From the NCBI GenBank assembly GCA_035266865.1, contig DATFMR010000028.1:31713-95712 (forward strand): 64,000 bases of DNA. Direction: 5' to 3'. Each line of letters starts with the position of its first letter. Position 1 is the stretch's first letter. A program made the translations under genes and the position numbers. Under the pieces are notes generated by a model that saw only the letters and a program-made list of their open reading frames with translations, was not told the origin of the DNA and did no database searches. The DNA comes from JAKAGZ01 sp035266865 (GTDB taxonomy: Bacteria; Bacteroidota; Ignavibacteria; Ignavibacteriales; Ignavibacteriaceae). This document shows, piece after piece, positions 7,748 to 17,287 of the stretch.

Positions 7748-7754
7748 TTATTAG

Positions 7755-7827
7755 ACATCCTACTGAGATGATTTTTCACCCTTCGACAAGCTCAGAGTTC
7801 TCCAAAAGGGAATCCTTTAGTAGAAAT
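7755..7827. repeat. Degenerate relative of the palindromic repeats
   Basis: The spacer between the convergent ansA and murI genes contains CCCTTCGACAAGCTCAGAG, an inverted copy of the CTGAG-YTT-n2-CGAAGGG core seen twice in the element at 5829-5947. Loosely complementary flanks (CTACT near 7770 and AGTAG near 7820) suggest a decayed palindrome. It may also act as a terminator for both genes. Confidence 0.4.
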
Positions 7828-7839
7828 GAAATAAATAAT

Positions 7840-8658
7840 CTAACTCCCGGTTATATGCTCAATATCAATTTTATGAACATCTTTAACCGGTCTGCCTAAA
7901 AATAATTCAGCAACCTCTTTAAATTTTACAGGAATATCACTTACATAATATTGATGATTTCCTGCCACTCCTGAATTAGTTTCAAACCCAACACGATTTA
8001 CTTCTGTACGAACAACTTCCGCGGACGCAATCCCGGAATCAACCAGCGTAACATTTTCACCGATAACTTTTTGAATCACTTCTGCTAATATCGGGTAATG
8101 TGTACAACCCAGCACAAGTGTATCAATTTCTTTTTCTCTTAATTCCTTTAAGTATTCCTCTGCAATTTCATAAGTGGCTTTATGATTAACCCAGCCTTCT
8201 TCTGCAAGAGGAACAAATAATGGACAGGCTTTTTCAAAAACCTCAATATCAGGATTATGTTTTTTAATTGCATTTGAATACGCAATATTATTTACAGTAG
8301 CACGCGTACCAATTACTCCAATCTTACCATTTTTTGAATGAGAAATTGCAAACTCTGCTCCAGGTTCTATCATTCCGATAATCGGGACATTAAATATATT
8401 ACCTAACTCCTTAAGTGCAACTGAAGAAACAGTATTGCACGCGACCACAATTGCTTTAACATTTTTACTCATAAGAAAATTCGCATCCTGAATTGCATAC
8501 TCAATCACTGTATCATTTGACTTTGAACCATAAGGAACGCGAGCAGTATCACCGAAATAAACAATATTTTCTCTCGGCAGCGCGGAAGCAAGCCTTTTTA
8601 CAACTGTTAATCCACCGATTCCTGAATCAAAAACTCCAATCGGTTTTTCTTTTTCCAT
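7840..8658 (-). CDS. murI: Glutamate racemase
   Basis: Interconverts L- and D-glutamate for peptidoglycan synthesis, without a cofactor. It has about 272 residues. The opening GVFDSGIGGLTVV supplies D11 and S12 of the active site. The two catalytic cysteines are C74 in VVACNT and C185 in LGCTHYP, in their usual contexts, and YFGDTARVPYG lies near residue 35. I start it at the ATG at 8658; a TTG three codons earlier would overlap little and has no better ribosome site. It begins 17 bases after the glnD stop and is probably the last gene of the glnD-murI transcript. Confidence 0.93.
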   Translation of the reverse strand: MEKEKPIGVFDSGIGGLTVVKRLASALPRENIVYFGDTARVPYGSKSNDTVIEYAIQDANFLMSKNVKAIVVACNTVSSVALKELGNIFNVPIIGMIEPGAEFAISHSKNGKIGVIGTRATVNNIAYSNAIKKHNPDIEVFEKACPLFVPLAEEGWVNHKATYEIAEEYLKELREKEIDTLVLGCTHYPILAEVIQKVIGENVTLVDSGIASAEVVRTEVNRVGFETNSGVAGNHQYYVSDIPVKFKEVAELFLGRPVKDVHKIDIEHITGS

Positions 8659-8675
8659 AAAATTCAATTTAAGGC

Positions 8676-11246
8676 CTATAGCATTAGTGAAATGGTTTTG
8701 TTTAATTCAGCTTTAATAAAATTATAATCATTTCCTGAAATTTTTTTCCCATGCCTGTCAAGTACGTAAAATGAATCGACAATATCATCGCTTCTTGTTG
8801 AAATTTTTGCAAAATAAATTATTAGTCCAAGTTCATTCATTTTTGAAGTTACCTGGTATAGAAACCCCAGTCTGTCCGGAGAAAATATATCAATGATAGT
8901 GTATTTTTCCTGATCTTCAAAAGTAATATTAACTTTCCCTTTTCTCTTGAAAAACTTACTCTCAATACGCCACCATTTTGATTTCATCTGCGTAATTTCA
9001 GCATTCAGTTTTAAAAGTCCTTTTACAACTGATGAAAGGTCATGATTAATTTTCTGATACCTGTCTTTTGAAATTACTTTGTTTGTTCTGAAATCGGTTA
9101 CATTAAACGTATCAATTACAATTCCATCTTTTCTTGTAAAAATTTTAGCATCGTGAATATTCAGATCATTTATCGAAAGTACACCGCAAAGTTTTGAAAG
9201 CAAAGAAGGAAAATCTTTTGTAATTACAGTAATATTTGTAAAATCATTCAGCTCATTAAATAATGTTGATACCGATTCTCCTTTCTGAATTGCTTCAACG
9301 TGCATTGCAATTTCCTGGTCAGAAAACTGGTGAGAATAGGCAATATCATTAATTGAATCGATATGTTCCTGCACGTGTTCTTCCGAGATAGCCGGTGAAT
9401 GCTTGCTGATCTCTTTGGGAATTATATAGGTGTTGGAAATCAGGTATTCTTCACCGCTAATTTTTCTTTCCAGCATAGCTTTGCTTTTTGAATAGAGTTC
9501 TGCAAGAAGATCACTTTTCCATGAAGTCCAGACTGCTGAATTGACAGCGGAAAGATCTGCATAAGTTAAAAGATAAAGCAAGTCCATATCTTCAATTGAA
9601 TTAAATTTCGTACTAAAATTATTCAAGGTTTCCGGATCGTTCAAGTTTCTTCTAAAGGCGACCTGCTCCATTATAAGATGATTCCTCACAAGAAAAGTAA
9701 CAGGTTCAATTTCTTTTTCATCATAACCAAGTCTCTGCATAATAGAAGAAGCCATCTCTGCACCAATAATTTCGTGCCCGGAAATATTTATCGGTTTTGC
9801 AATGTCATGGAATAGAAGAGCAAGATATAATATCTCTTTATTTTTTAATTTGTTAAATATTTTTCCAAGAGGTGATGAATCTTTCTCCAGCTTTTCGAGA
9901 TTCTGAATTGCTACAATAGTGTGTTCGTCAGTAGTATAGCAATGATAAACGCCATGCTGCATAAAGCCGACAAGATCGTTCCATTCCGTCAAAAAGGCAC
10001 CAAGAACTCCTAGTTCATTCATAACTGAAAGAGTATTACCTACACTTCTTGGCAGCCTTAAAATTTCTCGAAAAAATACTGAGGACTCAGTTTGTTCAAC
10101 TGCTTTTTGTGTAACGTTGTCAACTGTTTCAATAATTTTGCATGTTAATTTCTCATCAAAAAAAGCATTATATAAACAGCGATAATAGAATAAACGAATT
10201 ATATCGGAAAGTATTAATTCACTATTCCTTGAAAAAGAAATTTTTTTCCCTTTCAGGCTAAAATTCTCATCAAGCTCTATTCCAAGTGAATCAGGAAGCG
10301 AATTCGATAATTCGGAATCAAATCTTCGAGACATTGACCTTGTGAAGCGATAAATGGCATTTGCTGCCAGAAAGTATTCTTTCATAAAAATCGAAAGTGC
10401 ATTTTTTTTATTATAGAACAATGCCGATATATTTTCCTGCATATTAAATTCAAAGCGATCACTTTTATGATGATTTAAAATGTGTAAATGATTTCTTATT
10501 TCCAGAACTAGTTTATAACTACCTAAGATACGATTACATTCATTCGGAGTTGTAAACTCAAGTTTTTTTATTTCGTCTATAAAACTTTCAGCTTGAGTAA
10601 TCTCATTTTGCTTATTTAAAAGAGTTTTAGTGCTTAGGATAAACATCCACTCAATTGCCTGAAAATCCCTGAGTCCTCCTGCGGACATTTTAACATTTGG
10701 TTCCAGAAGCTTTGGTGATTCACCATATTTTTTGTAGCGTAATTCAATATCGTTACGGAGTTCTTTAAAAAGCCTAATTTGATCTTCATGATTAATAGAA
10801 TCAAAAAGAATTTTATTCCATTCATTATAAGTTTTAACAGAACCGCATAGTAATCTTGTTTCAAAAAACTGGGTGAATGAATGAAGATCAGAAGTTAAAT
10901 ATTTTGTAATGTCAGAAAATTCTCTCACTGTGTGAGATGCCTCTAAACCATTGTCCCAGAATATTTTAACCAGTTCGGAAATTTCCTCTTTGTTCTCTTC
11001 AACATTATCTGAAATGAACATAATGTCGATGTCGGAATATGGAGAAAGTTCACGCCGACTGAAGCTTCCGGCAGAAGTAATAGCAAATTTATATTTCTTA
11101 TTTTTTGCCAGTGAACGAATATGATCTTCCACCAGAAGGCTGTAAGCCATGCAGAAATTAAAGGAGTCTTTCTGCAGGATTTTATCCCTGAATATATCTT
11201 CCCTTTTATTAATAAATTCCTGTTTTGCTGTTATCGTGGTGGACAT
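8676..11246 (-). CDS. glnD: [Protein-PII] uridylyltransferase / uridylyl-removing enzyme
   Basis: Nitrogen sensor that uridylylates PII under nitrogen limitation and removes UMP in response to glutamine. It has 856 residues (E. coli GlnD is about 890). Domains in order are: a nucleotidyltransferase domain with GSFSRRELSPYSDIDIMF near residue 60; the PII-uridylyltransferase middle region; an HD domain with the CYTTDEHTI segment and LALLFHDIAKP followed by GHEIIGAEMA around 430-500; and two ACT domains, one near 680-750 (TVITKDFPSLLSKLCGVLS) and one at the C-terminus (IDIFSPDRLGFLYQVTSKM). All parts look intact. The ATG at 11246 is preferred to a TTG three codons upstream. It lies between queF and murI with short gaps. 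No PII gene is in the window. Confidence 0.93.
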   Translation of the reverse strand: MSTTITAKQEFINKREDIFRDKILQKDSFNFCMAYSLLVEDHIRSLAKNKKYKFAITSAGSFSRRELSPYSDIDIMFISDNVEENKEEISELVKIFWDNGLEASHTVREFSDITKYLTSDLHSFTQFFETRLLCGSVKTYNEWNKILFDSINHEDQIRLFKELRNDIELRYKKYGESPKLLEPNVKMSAGGLRDFQAIEWMFILSTKTLLNKQNEITQAESFIDEIKKLEFTTPNECNRILGSYKLVLEIRNHLHILNHHKSDRFEFNMQENISALFYNKKNALSIFMKEYFLAANAIYRFTRSMSRRFDSELSNSLPDSLGIELDENFSLKGKKISFSRNSELILSDIIRLFYYRCLYNAFFDEKLTCKIIETVDNVTQKAVEQTESSVFFREILRLPRSVGNTLSVMNELGVLGAFLTEWNDLVGFMQHGVYHCYTTDEHTIVAIQNLEKLEKDSSPLGKIFNKLKNKEILYLALLFHDIAKPINISGHEIIGAEMASSIMQRLGYDEKEIEPVTFLVRNHLIMEQVAFRRNLNDPETLNNFSTKFNSIEDMDLLYLLTYADLSAVNSAVWTSWKSDLLAELYSKSKAMLERKISGEEYLISNTYIIPKEISKHSPAISEEHVQEHIDSINDIAYSHQFSDQEIAMHVEAIQKGESVSTLFNELNDFTNITVITKDFPSLLSKLCGVLSINDLNIHDAKIFTRKDGIVIDTFNVTDFRTNKVISKDRYQKINHDLSSVVKGLLKLNAEITQMKSKWWRIESKFFKRKGKVNITFEDQEKYTIIDIFSPDRLGFLYQVTSKMNELGLIIYFAKISTRSDDIVDSFYVLDRHGKKISGNDYNFIKAELNKTISLML

Positions 11247-11264
11247 AAATTTCAATAAAATAAT

Positions 11265-11630
11265 TTAGTCTTTAAATTCTTCGCTTTCATATTCAACTTC
11301 TACAACCGATCCGATTCCTCCCCTCACATTAAATTCTGCAGTAACAAACATATATCTTGGTTTACAAATTTCAACAAGATCATCAAGAATTTTATTTGTC
11401 ACACTTTCAAAATAAATTCCATCATTCCTGTACGAGTTCAAATAAATTTTAAGTGATTTTAATTCGATACAAAGTTTGCCGGGAACATATTCAATAGTAA
11501 TTGTTGCAAAATCAGGCTGCCCTGTTTTCGGACAAACCGATGTAAACTCCGGCGCTTCGTGAACTACAGTATAATTTCTATCGGGATACGCATTTTCAAA
11601 TACTTCTAATAATTTTATTTTGTCGTTCAA
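11265..11630 (-). CDS. queF: NADPH-dependent 7-cyano-7-deazaguanine reductase QueF (short type)
   Basis: Reduces preQ0 to preQ1 in the queuosine tRNA-modification pathway. It has 121 residues, the short unimodular QueF form. The catalytic Cys is C33 in EFTSVCPKTGQPDF, with the partner Asp at D40; ELKSLKIYLNSYRN is the family's NADPH-binding region. The start is a TTG at 11630 with AGAGG five bases upstream; no ATG gives an N-terminus that keeps the family's opening. It is followed by glnD after 18 bases and preceded by queC after 60 bases, so queC-queF-glnD-murI may be one transcript. Confidence 0.9.
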   Translation of the reverse strand: MNDKIKLLEVFENAYPDRNYTVVHEAPEFTSVCPKTGQPDFATITIEYVPGKLCIELKSLKIYLNSYRNDGIYFESVTNKILDDLVEICKPRYMFVTAEFNVRGGIGSVVEVEYESEEFKD

Positions 11631-11690
11631 CTCTACCTCTGTTTTAATTTATAATGTACAATGTATAATTTATAATTATGAAATTAGAAT

Positions 11691-12389
11691 TCAATTTTTA
11701 AAGTAATTTGGCTTAATTTTATATGGGATAGGATCTTCAAATCCTACCGATTGAAATCCTCTTAACCTCAGTGCACAACTGTCACATTCACCGCAGGCTT
11801 TATCTTCATTTTTATAACAGGACCATGTTAAATGTAACGGAGCTTTTAATTCAATTCCTTTTTTTACAATCTCTGCTTTTGATAAATTAATTATCGGTGT
11901 TTCAATTTTAATTTTTGTATCAGGTTTTGTTCCTTCTTCAATTACATTTTCAAATGCGCTGAAAAATGAAGGCCTGCAATCCGGGTAACCTGAAGAATCT
12001 TCGTGAACAGCGCCGATAAAAATCTTTTCAGCTTTTAAAACTTCCGCCCAGCTTGTGCAACCAGAAAGTATATTTGCATTTCTGAATGGAACATACGACG
12101 CAGGAATATTTTTATTTTTTAAATCAGCTTTTGAGACTTCGATTTTATTATCAGTCAAAGATGAACCACCGATTTTTGATAAATGTGTAAAATCAATTAC
12201 TAATCTTTCATCCACATTATAAAAATCAGCGATGTCATTAAAGGCTTTTAATTCTCTCCTTTCTGTCCTTTGCCCGTAATTAATATGAGCAAATGCGAGT
12301 TCGTAATCCAAGTTTGCAATTGCAGCAGAAACACAGCTATCCATCCCACCGCTAACAGCTACAACTGCTTTTTTGTCTTTGTTACTCAT
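11691..12389 (-). CDS. queC: 7-cyano-7-deazaguanine synthase
   Basis: Converts 7-carboxy-7-deazaguanine to preQ0 with ATP and ammonia, one step before QueF in queuosine synthesis. It has 232 residues. The PP-loop motif AVSGGMDS is at residues 11-18; NYGQRTERRELKAF and VPFRNANIL are family blocks; the C-terminal zinc site is formed by C191, C199, C202 and C205 in ACGECDSCALR. It is the first of the que genes on this strand. The final steps here are covered by queF next door and queA at 28055; queD and queE are not in the window. Confidence 0.94.
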   Translation of the reverse strand: MSNKDKKAVVAVSGGMDSCVSAAIANLDYELAFAHINYGQRTERRELKAFNDIADFYNVDERLVIDFTHLSKIGGSSLTDNKIEVSKADLKNKNIPASYVPFRNANILSGCTSWAEVLKAEKIFIGAVHEDSSGYPDCRPSFFSAFENVIEEGTKPDTKIKIETPIINLSKAEIVKKGIELKAPLHLTWSCYKNEDKACGECDSCALRLRGFQSVGFEDPIPYKIKPNYFKN

Positions 12390-12497
12390 CTAATTTTTAG
12401 GTTTGACATAAAGTTTAAAAATAACAAAATCAGTATTCACTTAGAAACGTGGAATTTGAATAAACGGGGAATAGCCTGGATTACAAACGCGGGCGAT

Positions 12498-13652
12498 TTA
12501 ATTCTTTACTCGCAGGAACGCAATTACAACTCCAAAACTTACAATTGAAGATATTAAAAACGGCACCTGGGAACCATAAATGTCCCATAAAAATCCTGTA
12601 AGAAATGAACCTGACATTATTGCCAGGCTGGAAAGCATTGTGAGAAGTCCGATAGCGGTGCCTCTTTTTTCATCAGGAATAAGATCGGAAACCCAGGCTT
12701 TTGCAATTCCTTCTGTTGCAGCGGCATAAATTCCGTAAAACGCAAAGAGTATCCAGATAAAATAAAATTCGGAAATTAAAGCAAAGCCAAGATAAACCAA
12801 TGAATAAACAAACAACCCGGCTATAAAAATATTTTTCTTACCCAGCTTATCTGAAAATTTCCCTATCGGGTAGGAAGCTGATGCATAAATAATATTGTAA
12901 AAGATATAACCAATAATGGCAAGATTTGAAGAATTAGAAATATCCCTGGATTTTAAAATCAAAAAAACATCGCTGCTGTTTACAAGTGAAAAAATTGTAA
13001 ACAGATAAATAAGTTTTTTGTAATTAGCCGGTGCGGAAATCCAGAATGTTTTGTAATGTTTTTTTTCTCTTGGTTTTACATTAATCGGTTTATCTTTAAC
13101 GGGAAAAGTAAATCCCACCGCCACCAAAGAAGGAAGAAATGCAACCAGGAAAACCAGCGTATAATTTCCAGGGAAATAATAAAGAAGGACAAGAGCCCCG
13201 AGCGGACCGAGTGCAGCCCCAAGAGTATCCATTCCCCTGTGAAATCCGAAAATTGCGCCGGTATTATTTTCTGAATGACTAGCCAGCAAAGCATCCCGGG
13301 GAGCTGTTCTAATTCCCTTTCCTACTCTGTCTGTAACTCTTGAAATTAATACAGTTGAAACGAAAGGAAAAATTCCCGGAAGCGGTTTTGTAAGTGCAGA
13401 AAGACTGTAGCCTATCCTCACAAAAATCGATCTTTTTCCCAGCTTATCTGAAAGACTGCCAAAATATCCTTTAAAGAATCCTGCTGTTATTTCCGCAAGA
13501 CCTTCAATCAATCCGACGATTGCCATTGAAGAACCGAGCACAGTTGTTAAAAATATCGGAGTGATAGGATAAAGCATCTCGCTTGCCATATCTGTAAACA
13601 GACTGATGAATCCGAGTATTTTTACCTGCTTCGGGATTTTTTTTGAGGACAT
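12498..13652 (-). CDS. MFS transporter
   Basis: Inner-membrane major facilitator of 384 residues with about twelve hydrophobic segments. The loop between helices 2 and 3 reads GYFGSLSDKLGKRSIF, the classical MFS signature, and a related GKFSDKLGKKNIF motif marks the second half. The conserved DRVGKGIRTAPRDALLA and GFHRGMDTLGAALGPLGA segments are typical of a widespread group of uncharacterised bacterial MFS proteins, some annotated as drug or metal efflux. The substrate cannot be deduced. It ends 108 bases before the queC start on the same strand and is divergent from tpiA, so it likely has its own promoter in the 13653-13796 gap. Confidence 0.87.
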   Translation of the reverse strand: MSSKKIPKQVKILGFISLFTDMASEMLYPITPIFLTTVLGSSMAIVGLIEGLAEITAGFFKGYFGSLSDKLGKRSIFVRIGYSLSALTKPLPGIFPFVSTVLISRVTDRVGKGIRTAPRDALLASHSENNTGAIFGFHRGMDTLGAALGPLGALVLLYYFPGNYTLVFLVAFLPSLVAVGFTFPVKDKPINVKPREKKHYKTFWISAPANYKKLIYLFTIFSLVNSSDVFLILKSRDISNSSNLAIIGYIFYNIIYASASYPIGKFSDKLGKKNIFIAGLFVYSLVYLGFALISEFYFIWILFAFYGIYAAATEGIAKAWVSDLIPDEKRGTAIGLLTMLSSLAIMSGSFLTGFLWDIYGSQVPFLISSIVSFGVVIAFLRVKN

Positions 13653-13796
13653 CTTGAATTATGAAATTTATTTGTTTTCAATAATCGCTATAAATGATAT
13701 TAAGTTCAAATAATTTTTTTCAACTTAATTGGAGTGAAGTTACTCATTTAGTAAATTTCAATAATTGTTTTCGAACATCTTATCAGAGGAGAAAAT

Positions 13797-14552
13797 ATGC
13801 GTAGAAAAGTTATTGCCGGAAACTGGAAAATGCACAAAGATTTAAATGAAACCCAGAGTCTGGTTACAAAATTATCAAATGCTTTAAGCAAAGAAGAAGT
13901 AAAATGTGATGTAATAATCTGCCCTCCTTACACTTCTTTAAGCGAAGCAAGCAGTTTGATAAAAGATAGTGTAATTAAACTTGGCGCACAAAATATGCAT
14001 TTTGAAGAGAAAGGCGCTTTTACCGGCGAAGTTTCCACATCGATGATTAAAAGCGTTGGGTGCGAATATGTGATTCTCGGGCATTCGGAAAGAAGAACTG
14101 TCTTTGGTGAGAACGATGAAGTAATAAATAAAAAAATAAAGAAAGCACTTGCTTCGAATCTCAAACCAATTTTTTGTGTCGGTGAGACTTTGGGAGAAAG
14201 AGAAAGTGGAATTATGAAAGATGTCATTAAAAGACAGGTAACCGATGGACTCCAGCAAGTTTCAAAAGGTGAAATGGAAAAAATTATTGTTGCATACGAA
14301 CCGGTCTGGGCAATTGGTACAGGAAAAACGGCATCACCTGAACAGGCGCAGGAAGTTCATGTTTTTATAAGAGAATTAATTTCAGAGATTTTTGGCAATG
14401 ATACTGCTGAAAACCTTATAATTCAATACGGAGGAAGTGTAAAACCCGATAATGCCCATGAGCTGTTGTCTCAAAATGATATTGACGGAGCCCTTGTTGG
14501 AGGTGCCTGCCTTGAAGCCGACTCATTTACAGCGATAATTAAATCTGTGTAA
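13797..14552 (+). CDS. tpiA: Triosephosphate isomerase
   Basis: Interconverts dihydroxyacetone phosphate and glyceraldehyde 3-phosphate in glycolysis and gluconeogenesis. It has 251 residues, the standard length. Catalytic residues are in place: K11 in AGNWKMH, H96 in GHSERR and E168 in YEPVWAIGTGKTA (flexible loop 6 follows). The phosphate-binding YGGSVKPDN and GALVGGACL segments close the barrel. A strong AGAGGAGA ribosome site lies six bases before the ATG. It is a single-gene unit followed by a hairpin at 14582-14607. Confidence 0.96.
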   Translation: MRRKVIAGNWKMHKDLNETQSLVTKLSNALSKEEVKCDVIICPPYTSLSEASSLIKDSVIKLGAQNMHFEEKGAFTGEVSTSMIKSVGCEYVILGHSERRTVFGENDEVINKKIKKALASNLKPIFCVGETLGERESGIMKDVIKRQVTDGLQQVSKGEMEKIIVAYEPVWAIGTGKTASPEQAQEVHVFIRELISEIFGNDTAENLIIQYGGSVKPDNAHELLSQNDIDGALVGGACLEADSFTAIIKSV

Positions 14553-14581
14553 CTTCCTGTTCTTAAAATATTTATCAAGAT

Positions 14582-14607
14582 TTTGGGGTGTTTTTAAACA
14601 CCCCAAA
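14582..14607. terminator. Hairpin after tpiA, probable terminator
   Basis: Perfect 12-bp stem TTTGGGGTGTTT / AAACACCCCAAA with a TT loop, 30 bases after the tpiA stop. No T tract follows on the plus strand, so termination is inferred from strength and position only. Confidence 0.55.
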
Positions 14608-14691
14608 TACTTAAAATTTCCATTGATTTCGCCTCCTTTCTTTATTATATTAATCGGCTGATTTTCTACCTTAAAAGGACACAAACTACGG

Positions 14692-17280
14692 ATGACCAAT
14701 CTGAGAAAATTCTTTGTTCTAATACTATTTTTCATCTGTATTTTTCTCACTTTTCCAACAAAAGCACAGATTATCTTTAACCAGTTACCGGGTTACAGAA
14801 TTGATACTTCTGATTCTCTGTTTTTCAACACAAATCGATTCAGAAAGATAATTCCACTAAACGGAAACTGGGAAGTAAGCAAGGCAGGTGAGAACAACAA
14901 ACTAAATGTAAACATTCCTTCTTCATTTGAAGGAAATGGTGATCTTGTTTTTGAAAGGAAGTTTTCTTTAACAAAAGATGATTTAGAAAACCACGAACTT
15001 AAACTTGTCTTTTTAGGAGTCAATTACTCCGCCGAAATTTCCGTTAACAACAAAATCATTTACACTCATACCGGTGGAGAATTTCCGTTCAGCTTTTATC
15101 TGCCAAGAGATATACTTTACTCAGACAGGGATAATGTCCTCACAGTTAAAGTCCACTATAAATTGGATTCTGAAGATACAATTCCTTTAAAACAAAGATT
15201 CTTATTCCCTAAAAATTTCGGCGGAATTTTCAGTGATGTTTATATTTTAAGCAGACCCGATATTTCTATTAATGATTTTTCTTTTAAAAAAGAAATTAAC
15301 GAATCAGGTAAAATTAAGATATCAATTTCTTCCCGTGTAATTAACCAGCAGTTTAATTTACCAAACGATACGCTTCAAACTTCGAATAAATTTTTAGTGA
15401 AAACAAGGTTAGTTTCTCCAGATGGAAATAATCTCCAGGGAGCTCCCGATTATTTATTTGAATTAAAAAGAAATAAAGAAATTGAAATCTCTCAAGTGCT
15501 GGATATTTCTTCAGTTGATTACTGGACACCTTCTAATCCTAACTTATACACAGTCAGGTTGGAACTTTGGCAGAATGGAAACTTAATTGATATTTCCCGC
15601 TGCCCTCTTGCAGTTTATTCATTTACTTCAGGCAAAGAAAGTTTCAAATTAAATAATAATGATTACTCCTTCGACGGGGTTACTTATATTCCATCTAATA
15701 AGGAATTTGGAAACCTTGAAAGTTATTCTGATATGGAAAATGATATCAGGATGATAAAAAATATGGGCTTTTCTGCAATCAGATTTGCAAAATCGGTACC
15801 ACATCCTTATTTACTTTATTTATGCGAGAAATATGGCCTGTTGGCTTTTGTAGAAATACCTTTAAATTCCGTGCCTGAAAACCTGGCTCGGAATCAGAAT
15901 TTTATTACACGCAGTAAATATTATTTATCAAATTTTATTAAGGCCTACAAGAAATATTCTATCGCTGCAATCGGTCTCGGAGGTTCATATCTTACTAATT
16001 CAAATACGCAATCTAATTATTTAAGCAGTATATCATCATTTGTAAAATCGAATGTTACCACACTTACTTATGCTTCCTTTGCGAACTCCAATTTAAAATC
16101 TATAAATGGAATTGATTTATATGGAATAGAGATGTTGAACAAATCAATAAAAAGCGAGGGCAATAAATTAAAAGATGTGCAAAAGAGTTTAGGTAAAGGT
16201 AAGATTTTTATAAGTGAGGCAACATACGTTGTTAATTCGGGTAATACAGACGGGTATGTCAACAAGGATTCATTTGAAGCACAAGCAAAATATTTTGAGG
16301 ATCTTCTGGAATACGCAAAGGACAACTCCCTTCCCGGTTATTTTATTAATACTATGTTTGATTACCGCGGTGAATATGCCTCGATAATTGCTGGTTATGA
16401 CGAAAATAATATCTACAATATTGGATTGTGCGATGAAAATCGTGACACAGATAGGCTTGGTTACAAAGTGGTTTACGCAAAACTTCATGAGGCTGAAAAG
16501 GTTACAGTTCCTATTGGAAGCACTAAAGATTCCTCTCCAATGGTATATATTCTCTTTGGCCTGCTGCTTGCTGTTGTAATGGGTGTATTAGTAAACTCTG
16601 GTAGAAAATTTCGCGAGGATGCATCAAGAGCATTGTTAAGACCTTATAATTTTTTTGCCGATGTAAGAGATCAAAGAATAATGTCAGGTGCACATTCGAT
16701 TATTCTCTATGCAGTAATTGCTGCAGTAATTGCACTAATTTCAGGTAATTTTCTATCCTACCTTCGGAATGAAGTTATTCTTGAAAAAATATTCCTCTCT
16801 CTTGGAAGCCATTCAATTATGAATTTCTTTAGTTATTTCGCATGGCACCCGATCGCTTCTTTATTCTGGCTTACTATCATTTTTGCTGCAATGCTAATGA
16901 TTTTATCTATAATAATTAAAGCAGCATCCTTTTTTATAAGAAACAGGGTTTATTTTTCAAGCGTGTTTTTTACCGTAGTCTGGTCCTTTCTTCCAATAGT
17001 TTTGTTAATCCCGGTTGGTATAGTTTTATACAGAATATTAAACTCTGAAATAGCTAATACATTAATTTATTACTCAATTATAATATACGCACTTTGGATT
17101 TTTTATCGGCTAATTAAGGGTATTTACGTTATTTTTGATGTAAATCCTGGTAGCGTTTATTTTTATAGTATTTTGATATTGCTCCTAGTCATCGGAGGAA
17201 TACTATTATATGGCCAGATAAACAATTCTGTCTTGAGTTATCTTCAATTAACATTAAAACAATTCAACATTCTGGTATAG
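14692..17280 (+). CDS. Glycoside hydrolase family 2-like exported protein fused to a multi-pass membrane domain
   Basis: An 862-residue protein in two parts. Residues 1-25 are a signal sequence (hydrophobic LFFICIFLTFPTKA). About 45-185 resemble the GH2 sugar-binding jelly roll (LKLVFLGVNYSAEISVNNK), 190-320 an immunoglobulin-like domain, and 325-600 a TIM-barrel with the GH2-like segments NMGFSAIRFAKSVPHPY and YLCEKYGLLAFVEIP. The acid/base site, where active enzymes read GNE, reads GLGGSY (428-433) and lacks the glutamate; a possible nucleophile E509 remains in FISEAT. So it is probably not an active glycosidase. From about 613 there are five or six membrane helices, and RPYNFFADVRDQ before the second suggests a Yip1-like domain. 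It ends 7 bases before smc. The function is unknown; perhaps a polysaccharide-sensing membrane protein. Confidence 0.75.
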   Translation: MTNLRKFFVLILFFICIFLTFPTKAQIIFNQLPGYRIDTSDSLFFNTNRFRKIIPLNGNWEVSKAGENNKLNVNIPSSFEGNGDLVFERKFSLTKDDLENHELKLVFLGVNYSAEISVNNKIIYTHTGGEFPFSFYLPRDILYSDRDNVLTVKVHYKLDSEDTIPLKQRFLFPKNFGGIFSDVYILSRPDISINDFSFKKEINESGKIKISISSRVINQQFNLPNDTLQTSNKFLVKTRLVSPDGNNLQGAPDYLFELKRNKEIEISQVLDISSVDYWTPSNPNLYTVRLELWQNGNLIDISRCPLAVYSFTSGKESFKLNNNDYSFDGVTYIPSNKEFGNLESYSDMENDIRMIKNMGFSAIRFAKSVPHPYLLYLCEKYGLLAFVEIPLNSVPENLARNQNFITRSKYYLSNFIKAYKKYSIAAIGLGGSYLTNSNTQSNYLSSISSFVKSNVTTLTYASFANSNLKSINGIDLYGIEMLNKSIKSEGNKLKDVQKSLGKGKIFISEATYVVNSGNTDGYVNKDSFEAQAKYFEDLLEYAKDNSLPGYFINTMFDYRGEYASIIAGYDENNIYNIGLCDENRDTDRLGYKVVYAKLHEAEKVTVPIGSTKDSSPMVYILFGLLLAVVMGVLVNSGRKFREDASRALLRPYNFFADVRDQRIMSGAHSIILYAVIAAVIALISGNFLSYLRNEVILEKIFLSLGSHSIMNFFSYFAWHPIASLFWLTIIFAAMLMILSIIIKAASFFIRNRVYFSSVFFTVVWSFLPIVLLIPVGIVLYRILNSEIANTLIYYSIIIYALWIFYRLIKGIYVIFDVNPGSVYFYSILILLLVIGGILLYGQINNSVLSYLQLTLKQFNILV

Positions 17281-17287
17281 AGGGAAC

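Noticed and set aside
11247..11255. TTG start three codons upstream for glnD (and similarly for murI at 8659-8667)
   Set aside because: The ATG codons at 11246 and 8658 are in frame and keep the whole conserved protein; the TTG adds only three residues without a better ribosome site.
12270..12548. Plus-strand open frame spanning the end of two minus-strand genes
   Set aside because: It overlaps queC and the MFS transporter gene, both solid, and its product has no recognisable feature.
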